A stretch of DNA of 64,000 nucleotides from Priestia taiwanensis (GTDB lineage Bacteria > Bacillota > Bacilli > Bacillales > Bacillaceae_G), in contig NZ_BMFK01000003.1 in NCBI RefSeq assembly GCF_014638355.1, forward strand, positions 124,001 to 188,000, in the 5' to 3' direction. Positions 44,821 to 53,870 of the stretch are shown one piece after another (within the stretch, counting starts at the first letter, position 1; each line of letters begins with the position of its first letter). The notes under the pieces were generated by a model. That model saw only the letters and a program-made list of their open reading frames with translations. It was not told the origin of the DNA and made no database searches. The position numbers were made by a program, and so were the translations under genes.

Positions 44821-46203
44821 TTAGTATAGCCTTTTATGAACTTTGTACCAATGCCTCTTAACTTGTCTACGGATTAAACTATGGCTCTTTAGTCTACTCA
44901 TTTTAAGATGAGCTTTATAAGCATAAGAAACAAAATTACCATATCCTTGATAGCTATGACCTAAATGTGTATATAAGTCATATAATTCTTTTTTAGGGCC
45001 CGGACGTTTGGTTGCTAACGATATCCGCTTACTAGTTTTAGCCTTTCTGTATGCTCTAGAATAATAATTAAATAAGCTTTTTTCTCTTATTTGCATAATT
45101 TTTCCGCTCGTTACAAAACCTAAATAATCTAGTGTAGCAGGCTTTAACTGCTCATTTAATATCTCTCCATCTTTATAAAGGCGAATTTCTGTTTTCTCTC
45201 CTTGTATGATTAGCCCATCATCTCTATATTTATGAACAAGATCTAGTAGTTCTTCCTTTATCTTATCAAAATTATCTAATTCTTCTGTGGAAAGTGGAAT
45301 AATTAAAATCATATCATCACAATATCTTCTGTATCGTGAGTGTACATTTTTCTGCCTAGCCCATTTCATTAATTCAGCATCAAAATCAATAAGATGAACA
45401 TTAGAACAAACCGCACTCATGCCTGAACCTTGTGGTATACCAATTGGTTCTCTATTTACTTCTAAACGCCCTTTTTTAAACTCTCTAAATTCTTTAGGCT
45501 CCATAATGTTAGCTAATCTTAGTTTTTTGAACTTTTTAACACCATATTTATTTTTTAAAAACTCATCTATATCAGTTTTATTTATATATGTATACTTAGT
45601 TAAATTTTTAAATACCTTGTACCAGTCTTCAGAGAAACTTTCAACATTAAGTACTCTTTTGATATTTCGTTTTAGCGTTTTATGAGATATTTTATCAAAA
45701 AAACTAGTAAAATCTATTGAAATAATCATAGCTTGTTTCTGCTCAAACAGATAATCAAATACCTCAAATGCAAAATCAACACTGTTCTTTCCTTTTTTAT
45801 TATTTCTATACGCTACTGCAATATCATTAATACCATTGTCTCTAGCATAAATATTATAAGCGTTATTTAATAAATCTCCGTAATATTTATAAATGTAACT
45901 ATCTTTATGTGCTGCATAAAAGATTTTTCGTACTTTACCTTTCTTTTCTTTCCTTTTGCTCTTATTCCCCTGGTCATCTACCTCAGTAATAGTGATATAT
46001 TTATTAAACACTATTTCAAAATGAATAGACGGCAAAAAAGCATACGAAGCAATCCAATTAGGATCTTGAATGTTAGACTTCATATGCTCTATTTTTATAC
46101 GCTCATCAAAATGAAGATAGTTTTTTTGTTTATATTTTGACCAGTTAACTTCAGAAGAGCTAGAAAGGTTATGTAATTGTCGTGGTCCCTTACTCTGTTT
46201 CAT
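44821..46203 (-). CDS. Defence-type (UG/DRT/Abi-like) reverse transcriptase
   Basis: A 460-residue reverse transcriptase. Visible motifs: finger region IFYAAHKDSYIYKYYGDLLN and AYRNNKKGKNSVDFAFEVFDYL; RT3 DFTSFFDKISHKTLKR (164-179); RT4 GIPQGSGMSAVCSNV (255-269); catalytic YCDD at 294-297; RT6 GLIIQGEKTEI; LDYLGF 358-363. There is no maturase or HNH domain, so it is not a group II intron protein, and no retron-like VTG-type end was found. It resembles antiphage reverse transcriptases of the unknown/DRT/Abi group. ATG follows AGGAGG. It is preceded by a structured leader with its own promoter. Confidence 0.85.
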   Translation of the reverse strand: MKQSKGPRQLHNLSSSSEVNWSKYKQKNYLHFDERIKIEHMKSNIQDPNWIASYAFLPSIHFEIVFNKYITITEVDDQGNKSKRKEKKGKVRKIFYAAHKDSYIYKYYGDLLNNAYNIYARDNGINDIAVAYRNNKKGKNSVDFAFEVFDYLFEQKQAMIISIDFTSFFDKISHKTLKRNIKRVLNVESFSEDWYKVFKNLTKYTYINKTDIDEFLKNKYGVKKFKKLRLANIMEPKEFREFKKGRLEVNREPIGIPQGSGMSAVCSNVHLIDFDAELMKWARQKNVHSRYRRYCDDMILIIPLSTEELDNFDKIKEELLDLVHKYRDDGLIIQGEKTEIRLYKDGEILNEQLKPATLDYLGFVTSGKIMQIREKSLFNYYSRAYRKAKTSKRISLATKRPGPKKELYDLYTHLGHSYQGYGNFVSYAYKAHLKMSRLKSHSLIRRQVKRHWYKVHKRLY

Positions 46204-46495
46204 AACAGAAAACCTCCTAGCCTAATGTTGTGGGGTTCGTTCAAATGAACAAAGTGCCCGTTGACCACTGAACCTCGTACTTCTCATAAATTATTACGAA
46301 GCGAGATTCTATAAAACAATCAATTATAATTACTATAAGGAGGCAATTATAACCGTGATAAGTTTAAGTAGCTTACCAGAATTACAACTTGCTGTACTGT
46401 ATCTGGCGTTCAGCTGGTTACTTGTCGAACTTCTTAAGAATAAAACGTTTGACAAATGTGAAACTCATCTCTCCCGCAACCGTTTTCACGGGACT
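46204..46495 (-). ncRNA. Candidate structured RNA upstream of the reverse transcriptase
   Basis: About 290 nt from the likely start at ~46495 to the RT gene, on its strand. Stems seen: CCCG..CGGG and GTGAAAAC/GTTTCAC near the 5' end; CCAGA/TCTGG with inner TACA/TGTA in the middle; CTCG/CGAG, CTTC/GAAG and TTTGTTCA/TGAACGAA near the RT gene. Reverse transcriptases of the DRT2 and DRT9 types need such an upstream RNA as template. Template role here is inference. Confidence 0.5.
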
Positions 46496-46513
46496 AGTAA
46501 AATTATACAATAG
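46355..46513 (+). CDS. Small ORF antisense to the RT leader
   Basis: 52 codons on the strand opposite to the RT gene. A GTG start lies 11 bases after a perfect TAAGGAGG site. The first half is hydrophobic (LQLAVLYLAFSWLLVELL), so one membrane helix; the second half is polar and basic (KNKTFDKCETHLSRNRFHGTSKIIQ). It reads as a small membrane peptide or toxin-like protein. The ORF ends almost where the RT leader begins. It may be translated from a plus-strand RNA or from DNA made by the RT; it could also be a chance ORF. Confidence 0.45.
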   Translation: MISLSSLPELQLAVLYLAFSWLLVELLKNKTFDKCETHLSRNRFHGTSKIIQ

Positions 46514-46530
46514 ACATCCTTAAAAGACAA
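46502..46530 (-). promoter_or_regulatory. Sigma-A promoter for the RT leader and gene
   Basis: On the minus strand TTGTCT, 17 bases, TATAAT. It is about 300 bp upstream of the RT start, which leaves a long untranslated leader. Confidence 0.7.
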
Positions 46531-46729
46531 TTAATCTATAATACTAATCTCATAACGTTAAATACAAATGATATCTGGTAAAAACAAGTAGAGTAACCCT
46601 CATTTATGGGAATAATTTAGTGCATATATTATTATGGGAACAATATTTTTAAATAGGTAACTATATATTTTCTAAACTGAGGAATGAATTTTAAAAATTA
46701 TAGAAAAATATGTTCAATGAGCTTCTCAC

Positions 46730-47644
46730 TCAATCATCTAAATCAAAATTTTCTTCGTTATACTTGCTTGGAAGTTCGCTTAAATCGAAATCTTCCTTGT
46801 TATATTTTCCACGAACTTGTCTTCTAATCGATGCCCTAAACCGTTCCGCATGACGCTCCAATATGTACGGTACACAATACAAGAAAGAATTGATTTTATC
46901 ACGGTGGTGCCTTGGTCTATAATGTTGAAAACACTCTTCCATCCATCTGAGCGCATCTTCTCGTGCTATCCCCGTATCCAATACTTCCGTAATACCGTTA
47001 TAATCGCTCTGTTTCAGCTTACTTCCTGATTTCCGCAACTCCATGAATCGCTGCGCAATGAGCTCTATCTCCATACGACGTACAGAAGCTAACACGTCAT
47101 CCGCGGAAGATTGCTCTTTTCCTATCTCCTTAACAAATGAGTGGGAAGCGGCGGCATTCTCTGCTGTACTCTCTGAGTTAGTATCTGTAGTACTCTCTGG
47201 TATTGGTCGGTTCACCTCTGATTGCAGGGTGGTCAAGTCTGAACCTTCTAGCGGTTCGCTCATACTATGCTGGCTGTTCAAATGGGAATAGTCGGCTTGC
47301 TCAGTTTGACGATACGATTCACTTAAATGTGCTAACTTCTCATAATTGATCCGATACCACTTCGTCTTATCCAACTTCAGTCGATTGTAATTGGCTGAAA
47401 TAATATAACCTTCCTCTTCCAGCTTCCAAACAAGTCGCTTCAACGTCGATATACTCCAGAACGGAAATTGCTTCTGCCAATTTACATAGGAATTATACAC
47501 CCACGTATAACCATCACGCACATTCTCACTTCTCTGAATCCAATAATGCAATTGCTGCAAAAACATCGCTTCATTTAGTCCACATTCACAAGCTAACACA
47601 GGTAACACAAGTAACGGTTTGTCTTCGATTAAAAGATTGCTCAT
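46730..47644 (-). CDS. Phage/plasmid-type replication (DnaD-like) protein
   Basis: A 304-residue protein. The N-terminal winged-helix part (LACECGLNEAMFLQQLHYWI...GYTWVYNSYVNWQKQFPFWSISTLKRLVWKLEEEGYIIS) is the replisome-organiser N-terminal type of phage and plasmid proteins. A low-complexity Ser/Glu-rich linker of about 60 residues follows, then a DnaD-like helical end. The C-terminal tail repeats itself (KYNKEDFDLSELPS and KYNEENFDLDD), with a matching DNA repeat at 46740-46800. It indicates a remnant of a mobile replicon. ATG follows AGAGGAAC. Confidence 0.7.
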   Translation of the reverse strand: MSNLLIEDKPLLVLPVLACECGLNEAMFLQQLHYWIQRSENVRDGYTWVYNSYVNWQKQFPFWSISTLKRLVWKLEEEGYIISANYNRLKLDKTKWYRINYEKLAHLSESYRQTEQADYSHLNSQHSMSEPLEGSDLTTLQSEVNRPIPESTTDTNSESTAENAAASHSFVKEIGKEQSSADDVLASVRRMEIELIAQRFMELRKSGSKLKQSDYNGITEVLDTGIAREDALRWMEECFQHYRPRHHRDKINSFLYCVPYILERHAERFRASIRRQVRGKYNKEDFDLSELPSKYNEENFDLDD

Positions 47645-48014
47645 TATGGTTCCTCTTTTCGTGTGATTTGAGTTCGACTATTGAGGTGGGTTCGTGTTGC
47701 TGGTTTGATTACAAGTAAAGTTTTTACATCTATACTAAATATATTACTAGCATACTTTTACATCAAATGAAGAGTTTGTGTCTTTTTTTCATAATATACA
47801 AATCTAAAGCTTTTCGAACTTGGTTGAATTTGAATAGTTACGCCCTTTCTTTATTATATAAATAAAAGTAAATCCATAAAATAAAGCCTCTCCAAACAGA
47901 GAGACTCTCTAATTTCTTATTAATCTTCTTAAGATTCCCACATGATTGGTATACTGAGGTAGAGAAAATAGATTATAACAGCGCTTTAATAGATTTTTTA
48001 TCCGTTATTGTTAC
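47645..48014. other. Gene-free stretch with a weak terminator
   Basis: About 370 bases. A short CTCTC/GAGAG hairpin with a TTTATTTT tail on the minus strand (47880-47905) could end the DGQHR transcript. No ORF. Confidence 0.5.
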
Positions 48015-49115
48015 TTATAAATTTATATAAGATTTAAATATCTTATATAAATCATTAGCAGCTTTTTCTCCACTTGCACCATAATTTGTTGAATTAATAG
48101 TACCTTCCATTTCCTTCAATCCTTTTAACAGGTGGTTGAAATTCTCAATACTAAAATCTTGTTGTGACTCTGCTTTTTCAAAAACATCTTTAAATAATAG
48201 CATTAAAGCATTATAACCTGTTGTTTTAGTCAATAAGCTTTCTTTATTTTTCCAATCTTTTTTCAAAACTATACTGATGGATTTATAATAATTAAATAAT
48301 ATTTTATACATAACAGCTTCATTCTTTTGTATATACAGTTTCCAAAATACAGAGATTGAACCTCTTGCTACTTCGAGATTAGAAATTGACTCGAAATCCT
48401 CAGTTAAAATTTTAGTTCTTACAAAATGATATCTTCTATCATCGTATATGTATCCTATTATTGGTTTAACAAAAGCACTTAGACTAATAATACCTTCACT
48501 AGATATTTCATCTTTTATACCTAATAACTTTATTTTATTAACCCACGGAGATTCTATATCTTTTGCAAACATAGTTGTAATTGTAGCTGCCATTTTTCTG
48601 GGTGTATAAACCTTGTCATGTAATTCTTGAAATATTTGAACTGAAGGGTTAACCTTTGTTTGTTCTGAATTTATTATAGTAAATATTCTTGCCTGTTCTT
48701 CAATCGATAATCCAATAAAAATGGAAACTACTAATTCAAAATTAGTTTCTGTATATCCTCTAAAACCTTCTAATCGGTGCTGACCATCAATAACACTAAA
48801 TGTATTAGTAGTTGCTCTTAAAACTAACGAATCTAATGTTTTTGAAATAACATATTTTTCGTCTACATTCAATATTATCGAATTTGGAAATGTAGCATCC
48901 GGAGACTTAATATAATCTTCTAAACTTCGAACTTTACTTTCATTTATCTCTCTTTGAATACCTTTATAAAATAATTCATTTTCTTCTGATTGCATTTCAA
49001 TCATCAAACGATCTACAGTAGACGCCTTATATAAATCTCTTGCATTAATTTTCGCTATGTAAAAATTCCCTATTGGTTGATTAGTTTCAATAGCGTTCAA
49101 AATAATCTCAGACAT
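48015..49115 (-). CDS. DGQHR-domain protein (DndB-like)
   Basis: A 366-residue protein. DGQHRLEGF is at 110-118, within a helical ParB/DndB-like core: EINESKVRSLEDYI..., FPNSIILNVDEKYVI, then SIFIGLSIEEQARIFTIINSEQTKVNPSVQI. These are the marks of the DGQHR family, which includes DndB of the phosphorothioate DNA system and relatives found in defence islands. No dndACDE genes are in the window. It is followed after 17 bp by a membrane protein gene on the same strand, so the two are probably a unit. Confidence 0.85.
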   Translation of the reverse strand: MSEIILNAIETNQPIGNFYIAKINARDLYKASTVDRLMIEMQSEENELFYKGIQREINESKVRSLEDYIKSPDATFPNSIILNVDEKYVISKTLDSLVLRATTNTFSVIDGQHRLEGFRGYTETNFELVVSIFIGLSIEEQARIFTIINSEQTKVNPSVQIFQELHDKVYTPRKMAATITTMFAKDIESPWVNKIKLLGIKDEISSEGIISLSAFVKPIIGYIYDDRRYHFVRTKILTEDFESISNLEVARGSISVFWKLYIQKNEAVMYKILFNYYKSISIVLKKDWKNKESLLTKTTGYNALMLLFKDVFEKAESQQDFSIENFNHLLKGLKEMEGTINSTNYGASGEKAANDLYKIFKSYINL

Positions 49116-49132
49116 TTGTCTTCCCCCTTTCC

Positions 49133-49642
49133 TTAAACCTTATATTCTGCATCATCAATTTTAAATTTATTTTTATCACGACTGTTTTTCGCTGTTTGTT
49201 GAATTCTAATATACTCCTTAACATTTTTAAAGCTGTAATTCGTTCTAAAAACAATAAGAAGAGTGATGACAAAAAATAAAGTTGTCATAAAATATACTAT
49301 ATTCAAATTAAAAAATACTTCTTTCTTTTCTATCTGTATTGTCAAAATGAGACTAAGGATTGATGCTAATAAACAATTTCCTAAAATAGAAAACAATGTC
49401 CCTTTCCTTATTTTAGCTTTTGATAATTCAAGGACTAATATACCTGCCAACATACTAATACCTGTTGTCAATATCATATTTACAATATCTTGCCTTTTTA
49501 CAATATCCCCTAATTTAACACTGTCAATTCCAAAAATAATAAATATATTTATAATGATAGATAAATAAGAGATTATCAAAAGAATAAAAATATTACCTAT
49601 TTCAATTAGACTTCCACGTATAAACCACCATGTTTTTTGCAT
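49133..49642 (-). CDS. Small membrane protein linked to the DGQHR gene
   Basis: A 169-residue protein with four predicted membrane helices (about 12-38, 52-73, 83-103, 112-131) and a basic C-terminal tail (KNVKEYIRIQQTAKNSRDKNKFK). It starts 18 bp upstream of the DGQHR gene on the same strand and so shares its transcript. Family not recognised. In defence systems a membrane partner often executes the final step; here that is only a possibility. Confidence 0.6.
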   Translation of the reverse strand: MQKTWWFIRGSLIEIGNIFILLIISYLSIIINIFIIFGIDSVKLGDIVKRQDIVNMILTTGISMLAGILVLELSKAKIRKGTLFSILGNCLLASILSLILTIQIEKKEVFFNLNIVYFMTTLFFVITLLIVFRTNYSFKNVKEYIRIQQTAKNSRDKNKFKIDDAEYKV

Positions 49643-50560
49643 TATCCATATACACCCTCTCTCTTTTAATAATCACATACGTAAATTAGCCATATGAAGA
49701 ATTACTAAGTGTACTCCCCATACATTTTGATTTATATCACTATAGAAAATCAAAGCTATTCAAAAATGCAGCGACTTCTCGAACTACTCTAATTCTCAAA
49801 AACCTCAAATAGTTTCTCATAAATAAAACTATGATACTTATACCATAGTATAAAATCCAACCTATTTCATAATTCCAATCGAAACTATATGAGCAGTCAA
49901 AAAAACATACATGATATGCGAAGTTACAAATACCATGCAAATTACAAAAATAAAAATTCTTTGTTTAACAACTAAATTATAAACCTCACAGATTACTACT
50001 TATAAAATCTGCAACTTTCGCATAACCAATAAACCATACATCCTCTCTATGGTTACTTGCAAGCTCACCCATTCAGCAGTTGTAATCTAATTATCTCACT
50101 ATATATTTTTCCATATTTAAGCATACATTCCCTAATATACCATGTGTATAATTTTGATGATAGTAATAAGTAAATCACATTAAGCTTTAATAGTCACCTT
50201 ATTTACTATTCTTCTATACTTTCTTTACTAATTTTTTCGCATTCAAGCTCACTTTTTAAATTTCATAATTTTCAATATACAAATCACACTGACCCCCAAT
50301 GATACAAAAGCATCACCCACGAATTAAAAGGGGCTAACTACCTTATCTCAATGCAATCTCCACCACACACCATTTGTACAAAAGTATATGTAGCAACAAA
50401 AAGGTGCTGGTAGGTTTATTACCCTCTCAACACCTTCCTCTTTCCAAAAATAAACTTCATCAAAACAAAAGCTATCCGCTGCAAAAAAACTTAAAAGTGA
50501 ATAAAATAAATCCACATAAGCCAATACAGTTCATTCTTCCTTTATCTTTCCAACCTTACC
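49643..50560. other. Gene-free stretch at the island edge
   Basis: About 918 bases, very AT-rich. Open frames at 49740-49940 (minus, 66 codons) and 50374-50580 (plus) lack a ribosome binding site and recognisable composition and are not called. A terminator-like stem (AAGGTG/CACCTT, with T-run) on the minus strand at 50396-50437 probably serves dus. The stretch separates the accessory island from core genes. Confidence 0.5.
50396..50437 (-). terminator. Terminator of dus
   Basis: Stem AAGGTG.TG / CA.CACCTT with inner GGGT/ACCC-type pairs and TTTTTG on the minus strand, about 125 bp after the dus stop codon. Confidence 0.5.
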
Positions 50561-51538
50561 TCACTCCACTATCCCCTTAGCTTTCTCATCAAACCTATCC
50601 AACATCGCCCTTACCTCATCCGTCGACTTCGTGCTCATCAACTGATTTCGTAATTCGGCAGCTCCTGGGAAGCCTTTGACGTAGATTTTGAAGAAGCGGT
50701 GAAGTCCTGTGATGGAACGCGGTAGAACTTCTGCGTATTGATCTTGAAGATCGAGTTGTAGTCTTAATAGATCAAGGTATTCTTGACTGCTATGTTCTCT
50801 TGGCTCTTTTTCAAAGGCGAACGGGTTTTTGAAGATACCTCGTCCGATCATAACGCCGTCGATGCCGTATTTTTCCGCAAGTTCTAGGCCGACTTGGCGG
50901 TCTGGAATGTCTCCGTTGATCGTTATTAGTGTATTTGGTGCGATACGGTCGCGTAGTTCCTTAATTTCCGGAATTAGCTCCCAGTGTGCATCTACTAGGC
51001 TCATTTCTTCTCTTGTACGTAAATGGATCGAAAGGTTCGCAATATCTTGTTTGAAGATGTGTGCTAACCAATCTTTCCACTCATCTAGCTCCTTAAAGCC
51101 AAGGCGTGTTTTTACGCTGACAGGTAGTCCACCTGCTTTTGCGGCTTGAATAAGTTCTGCCGCTACGTCTGGGCGTAGAATAAGGCCACTACCTTTTCCT
51201 CTTGATGCCACGTTCGGTACAGGGCAACCCATATTAATATCGATACCTTTGAATCCTAGCTCGGCCATGCCAATACTCATTTGACGGAAGTAGTCAGGAT
51301 TATCTCCCCAAATATGTGCTACTAATGGTTGTTCATCTTCTGTAAAAGCTAAACGGCCACGTACACTTTTGATTCCATCTGGATGACAGTAGCTATCCGA
51401 GTTTGTGAATTCTGTGAAGAATACATCCGGTCGACCTGCTTCACTTACGACGTGACGAAAGACAAGGTCTGTCACATCTTCCATTGGTGCAAGTACAAAA
51501 AATGGTCGTGGTAAATCACGCCAAAAATTAGTTGTCAT
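50561..51538 (-). CDS. dus: tRNA-dihydrouridine synthase
   Basis: About 325 residues, an FMN-dependent TIM-barrel enzyme that reduces uridine in tRNA D-loops. Marks: [45 protein letters not shown] (with the catalytic Cys in NMGCP), [22 protein letters not shown] and [18 protein letters not shown]. The start is most likely ATG 51538; GAGAGG lies about 13 bases before it, which is rather far. A longer frame to 51643 lacks a site. Alone, with an upstream region of about 390 bases of unclear promoter. Confidence 0.92.
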   Translation of the reverse strand: MTTNFWRDLPRPFFVLAPMEDVTDLVFRHVVSEAGRPDVFFTEFTNSDSYCHPDGIKSVRGRLAFTEDEQPLVAHIWGDNPDYFRQMSIGMAELGFKGIDINMGCPVPNVASRGKGSGLILRPDVAAELIQAAKAGGLPVSVKTRLGFKELDEWKDWLAHIFKQDIANLSIHLRTREEMSLVDAHWELIPEIKELRDRIAPNTLITINGDIPDRQVGLELAEKYGIDGVMIGRGIFKNPFAFEKEPREHSSQEYLDLLRLQLDLQDQYAEVLPRSITGLHRFFKIYVKGFPGAAELRNQLMSTKSTDEVRAMLDRFDEKAKGIVE

Positions 51539-51929
51539 TTCAACTTCAAATCCTCTCACGATGGATACAATTTCAAACTCTCGGTCAAAACATAGAAAGT
51601 TAACTGTTCCACTTCTTTTATACTTTATATCATGCTTAATCACTTATTATCAAATACATGTGGACATGCATCATTTGTGAAAATCAACACTGTTTATTGT
51701 AACGAAAATTCGTCCTGAATGGTAGTTCAAAAAGTGAAACTTCACTCAGCATAGTTTTTCTTCATCCACTTGAACCGAGTATTCTATCTCAGATCATTAT
51801 TCTCTAGTAATTCCTTGAGCCTTATTACATTTAATGACATAATAGACAAAAAGAGTTATACACAACATACTACATCATACCCCTTAACTCTTCATCATGC
51901 ATGAAACAGAAAATTCAAGGAGGTAAAAA
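51539..51929. other. Gene-free stretch between dus and the amidohydrolase
   Basis: About 390 bases with divergent promoters to be expected. TTGAGC and TAATGAC/TAATAG-like boxes are seen near 51811-51846, but no clear consensus. No ORF. Confidence 0.4.
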
Positions 51930-53273
51930 ATGAGTACTTTACTTATTAAAAATGGAACAATTATTGATGTGGAAAATGGGGGTTCTTATGTAGGTTCAAT
52001 CGAAATAGAGAAAAATACGGTGAAAAGAATAGTTAAAGGTGATGACGTGTTACCAGAAGGGGTACATACGGTTGATGCTGAAGGGAAATATATTATCCCA
52101 GGTTTAATCGATATGCATTGTCATATTAATGAACGATTTGCTCCACATTTCGTTGCATCAGGGGTAACGACAATACGAAATACTGCAGGTAATGTTACGT
52201 TACTTTCAACATTAATTGAACAACCTGATGATGCACCAATACCACGAATTTATGCATCAGACAGAATGATTGACGGAACACCTGGTCAATGGGGTCCAAC
52301 TAGCTATGGTGCTCTCGTAACAGACAATCCAGAAGAGGCGAGGAAAGAAGTTCGTAGACAAGCAAAAGTGGGCGCAAAGTTTGTTAAATTGTATGGATGG
52401 ATTAAAAAAGACGTGATGGCAGCGGCTGTAGATGAGGCGAAGAAGTATAACTTAGAAGTTGCCATTGATTTGGTGAATTCAAAAGATGTAACTGCTTTAG
52501 ATGCAGCTGAGTGTGGGGTTACTTGGATTGAGCATGCATCTGGTTTTGCACATGAGATGTACAAAGGATGGAATCTATTTGTAGACCAAGAGGAATGGCG
52601 TCATATCGATTGGGAAAACCCAGATCAAGAAAAAATAAAGGAACTTTGTGAGAAAATGTTGACATACAATGTGAAATTATGCCCAACATTGGCTCTTTAC
52701 GATCAAGCTATCAACTATCCTGAATATTGGTCTCCTAAAAATAGTATCATAGAATCCGCTTCAAAGATAAATTTCATCATGCAATATTGGAATCAACACG
52801 TGGAACATATAGACGCGATAAAAAAACATAATGCTAAGCCATATAACTTACAGAAAGCCACTGCCAAAATTTACTATGATATGGGTGGAACAGTAGTTGC
52901 TGGAACGGATACGCCTGCCTTATTATATACATACCCAGGTATGCTTTTACACCGTGAACTCGAAATATTTGTAGAAATTGGCTTTACTGAATTGGAAGCT
53001 TTACAAGCAGCGACAGTAAATGCGGCAAAATCTATCAATCTGGATGGCATTGGTGTAATCAAAGAAGGATCTATTGCTGATTTAGTTATTTTAAACGACA
53101 ATCCATTAGAGGACATTAAACATACAAAGGATATCCATCTCATTGTAAAAGGCGGTAAGGCTTATACACAAGAGGAAATACTGAGACATGTCCCGAGTGA
53201 AGATGAAGTGGAGAAATCAATGGCTACATTCATGGAAGAATGGGAAGCATTAGAGGCATCAACAATTAAATGA
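51930..53273 (+). CDS. Amidohydrolase-family enzyme (imidazolonepropionase-like)
   Basis: A 447-residue protein with a composite beta-sandwich (residues 1-55 and the last 60) and a TIM-barrel metal site. HxH is in IDMHCHIN; the bridging Lys in AKFVKLYGW; then His in WIEHASG and Asp in VAGTDTPALL. It resembles the imidazolonepropionase/prolidase-type amidohydrolases that act on amides of small molecules. Substrate unknown; the gene is alone. Strong SD (AAGGAGG). Confidence 0.88.
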   Translation: MSTLLIKNGTIIDVENGGSYVGSIEIEKNTVKRIVKGDDVLPEGVHTVDAEGKYIIPGLIDMHCHINERFAPHFVASGVTTIRNTAGNVTLLSTLIEQPDDAPIPRIYASDRMIDGTPGQWGPTSYGALVTDNPEEARKEVRRQAKVGAKFVKLYGWIKKDVMAAAVDEAKKYNLEVAIDLVNSKDVTALDAAECGVTWIEHASGFAHEMYKGWNLFVDQEEWRHIDWENPDQEKIKELCEKMLTYNVKLCPTLALYDQAINYPEYWSPKNSIIESASKINFIMQYWNQHVEHIDAIKKHNAKPYNLQKATAKIYYDMGGTVVAGTDTPALLYTYPGMLLHRELEIFVEIGFTELEALQAATVNAAKSINLDGIGVIKEGSIADLVILNDNPLEDIKHTKDIHLIVKGGKAYTQEEILRHVPSEDEVEKSMATFMEEWEALEASTIK

Positions 53274-53370
53274 GATTAGCCTTAAAGGAGAGGCTTGAAC
53301 AACTTCTCTTATTACTTAAAATGATAAAAAACAAAGAATCTTCATCAAACGACAGGGAGCCAGCACTGCA

Positions 53371-53469
53371 CTCCGAGTGGACGCTTTCCGCGGGCGAGAG
53401 CGAGCCTCCTCGGCAAGCCTTGCGGGGTCTCCCTTTTCTCGCTTTTCCCGCAGGAGTCGCCACTCTCCG
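53371..53469. repeat. Widespread Bacillaceae GC-rich inverted-repeat element (degenerate copy)
   Basis: A GC-rich island in AT-rich surroundings, with arms CCGAGTGGACGCTTTCCGCGGG and complementary CCCGCAGGAGTCGCCACTC and an inner CCTCGGCAAGCCTTGCGGGG. It is similar to the short palindromic repeat that occurs in many copies in Bacillaceae genomes. Copies form stable cruciform or RNA hairpins. No T-run. Confidence 0.6.
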
Positions 53470-53576
53470 TTATGTGCATGAAATGTCCTTCAATTAATGG
53501 TGGAAAGCGAAGAAAAAGCACTTCCATATGAATTCAAGCTATACTATAAAGAAAAGACACTAAAACAACAAAAAAG

Positions 53577-53612
53577 AACGAATTTCCCCATCGAAAATTC
53601 GTTTTTTTCATT
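53577..53612. terminator. Bidirectional terminator
   Basis: 9-bp stem (AACGAATTT/AAATTCGTT) with a 9-nt loop and TTTTTTC tail on the plus strand, with A-run before it. Confidence 0.65.
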
Positions 53613-53631
53613 AGAAAATCAAAAAAAACAT

Positions 53632-53707
53632 AAAAAACAGCGAACCCCTCGACTCGCTGTTTCCTCTAATCTTATCGTAATGTTAATTCCACTACACGCT
53701 CAACATG
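53632..53707. repeat. Duplicate of the end of rlmCD (copy 1)
   Basis: These 76 bases match 55124-55199 with three differences. They contain the last codons of the rlmCD gene (VVELTLR) and its terminator. The two copies are about 1.49 kb apart and flank the HTH and isochorismatase genes. Confidence 0.8.
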
Positions 53708-53870
53708 ACTTGAATATCCGCCTACTCTACATTCATTTTTTCCAAATAGATGTTGTACGTATAACCCTTCCAAGATAATTAAGCAATCGGGCAGGTTAGT
53801 AAACTCTACGGAGCGTTTATTGAAAGGGGCAAACATACTTGATATTCTAAAATTACAGGAGGCGGACAAT

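Noticed and set aside
44821-46203. Group II intron
   Set aside because: No maturase or HNH domain, and no domain V/VI-like end was recognised around the RT gene.
42927-46530. Retron
   Set aside because: No msr/msd pattern with the a1/a2 repeats was found, and the leader is longer than usual; the RT looks like the UG/DRT/Abi group.
49740-49940. 66-codon minus-strand ORF
   Set aside because: No ribosome site, composition like the surrounding AT-rich non-coding DNA.
50374-50580. 68-codon plus-strand ORF next to dus
   Set aside because: Overlaps the dus terminator and end, and has a low-complexity product.
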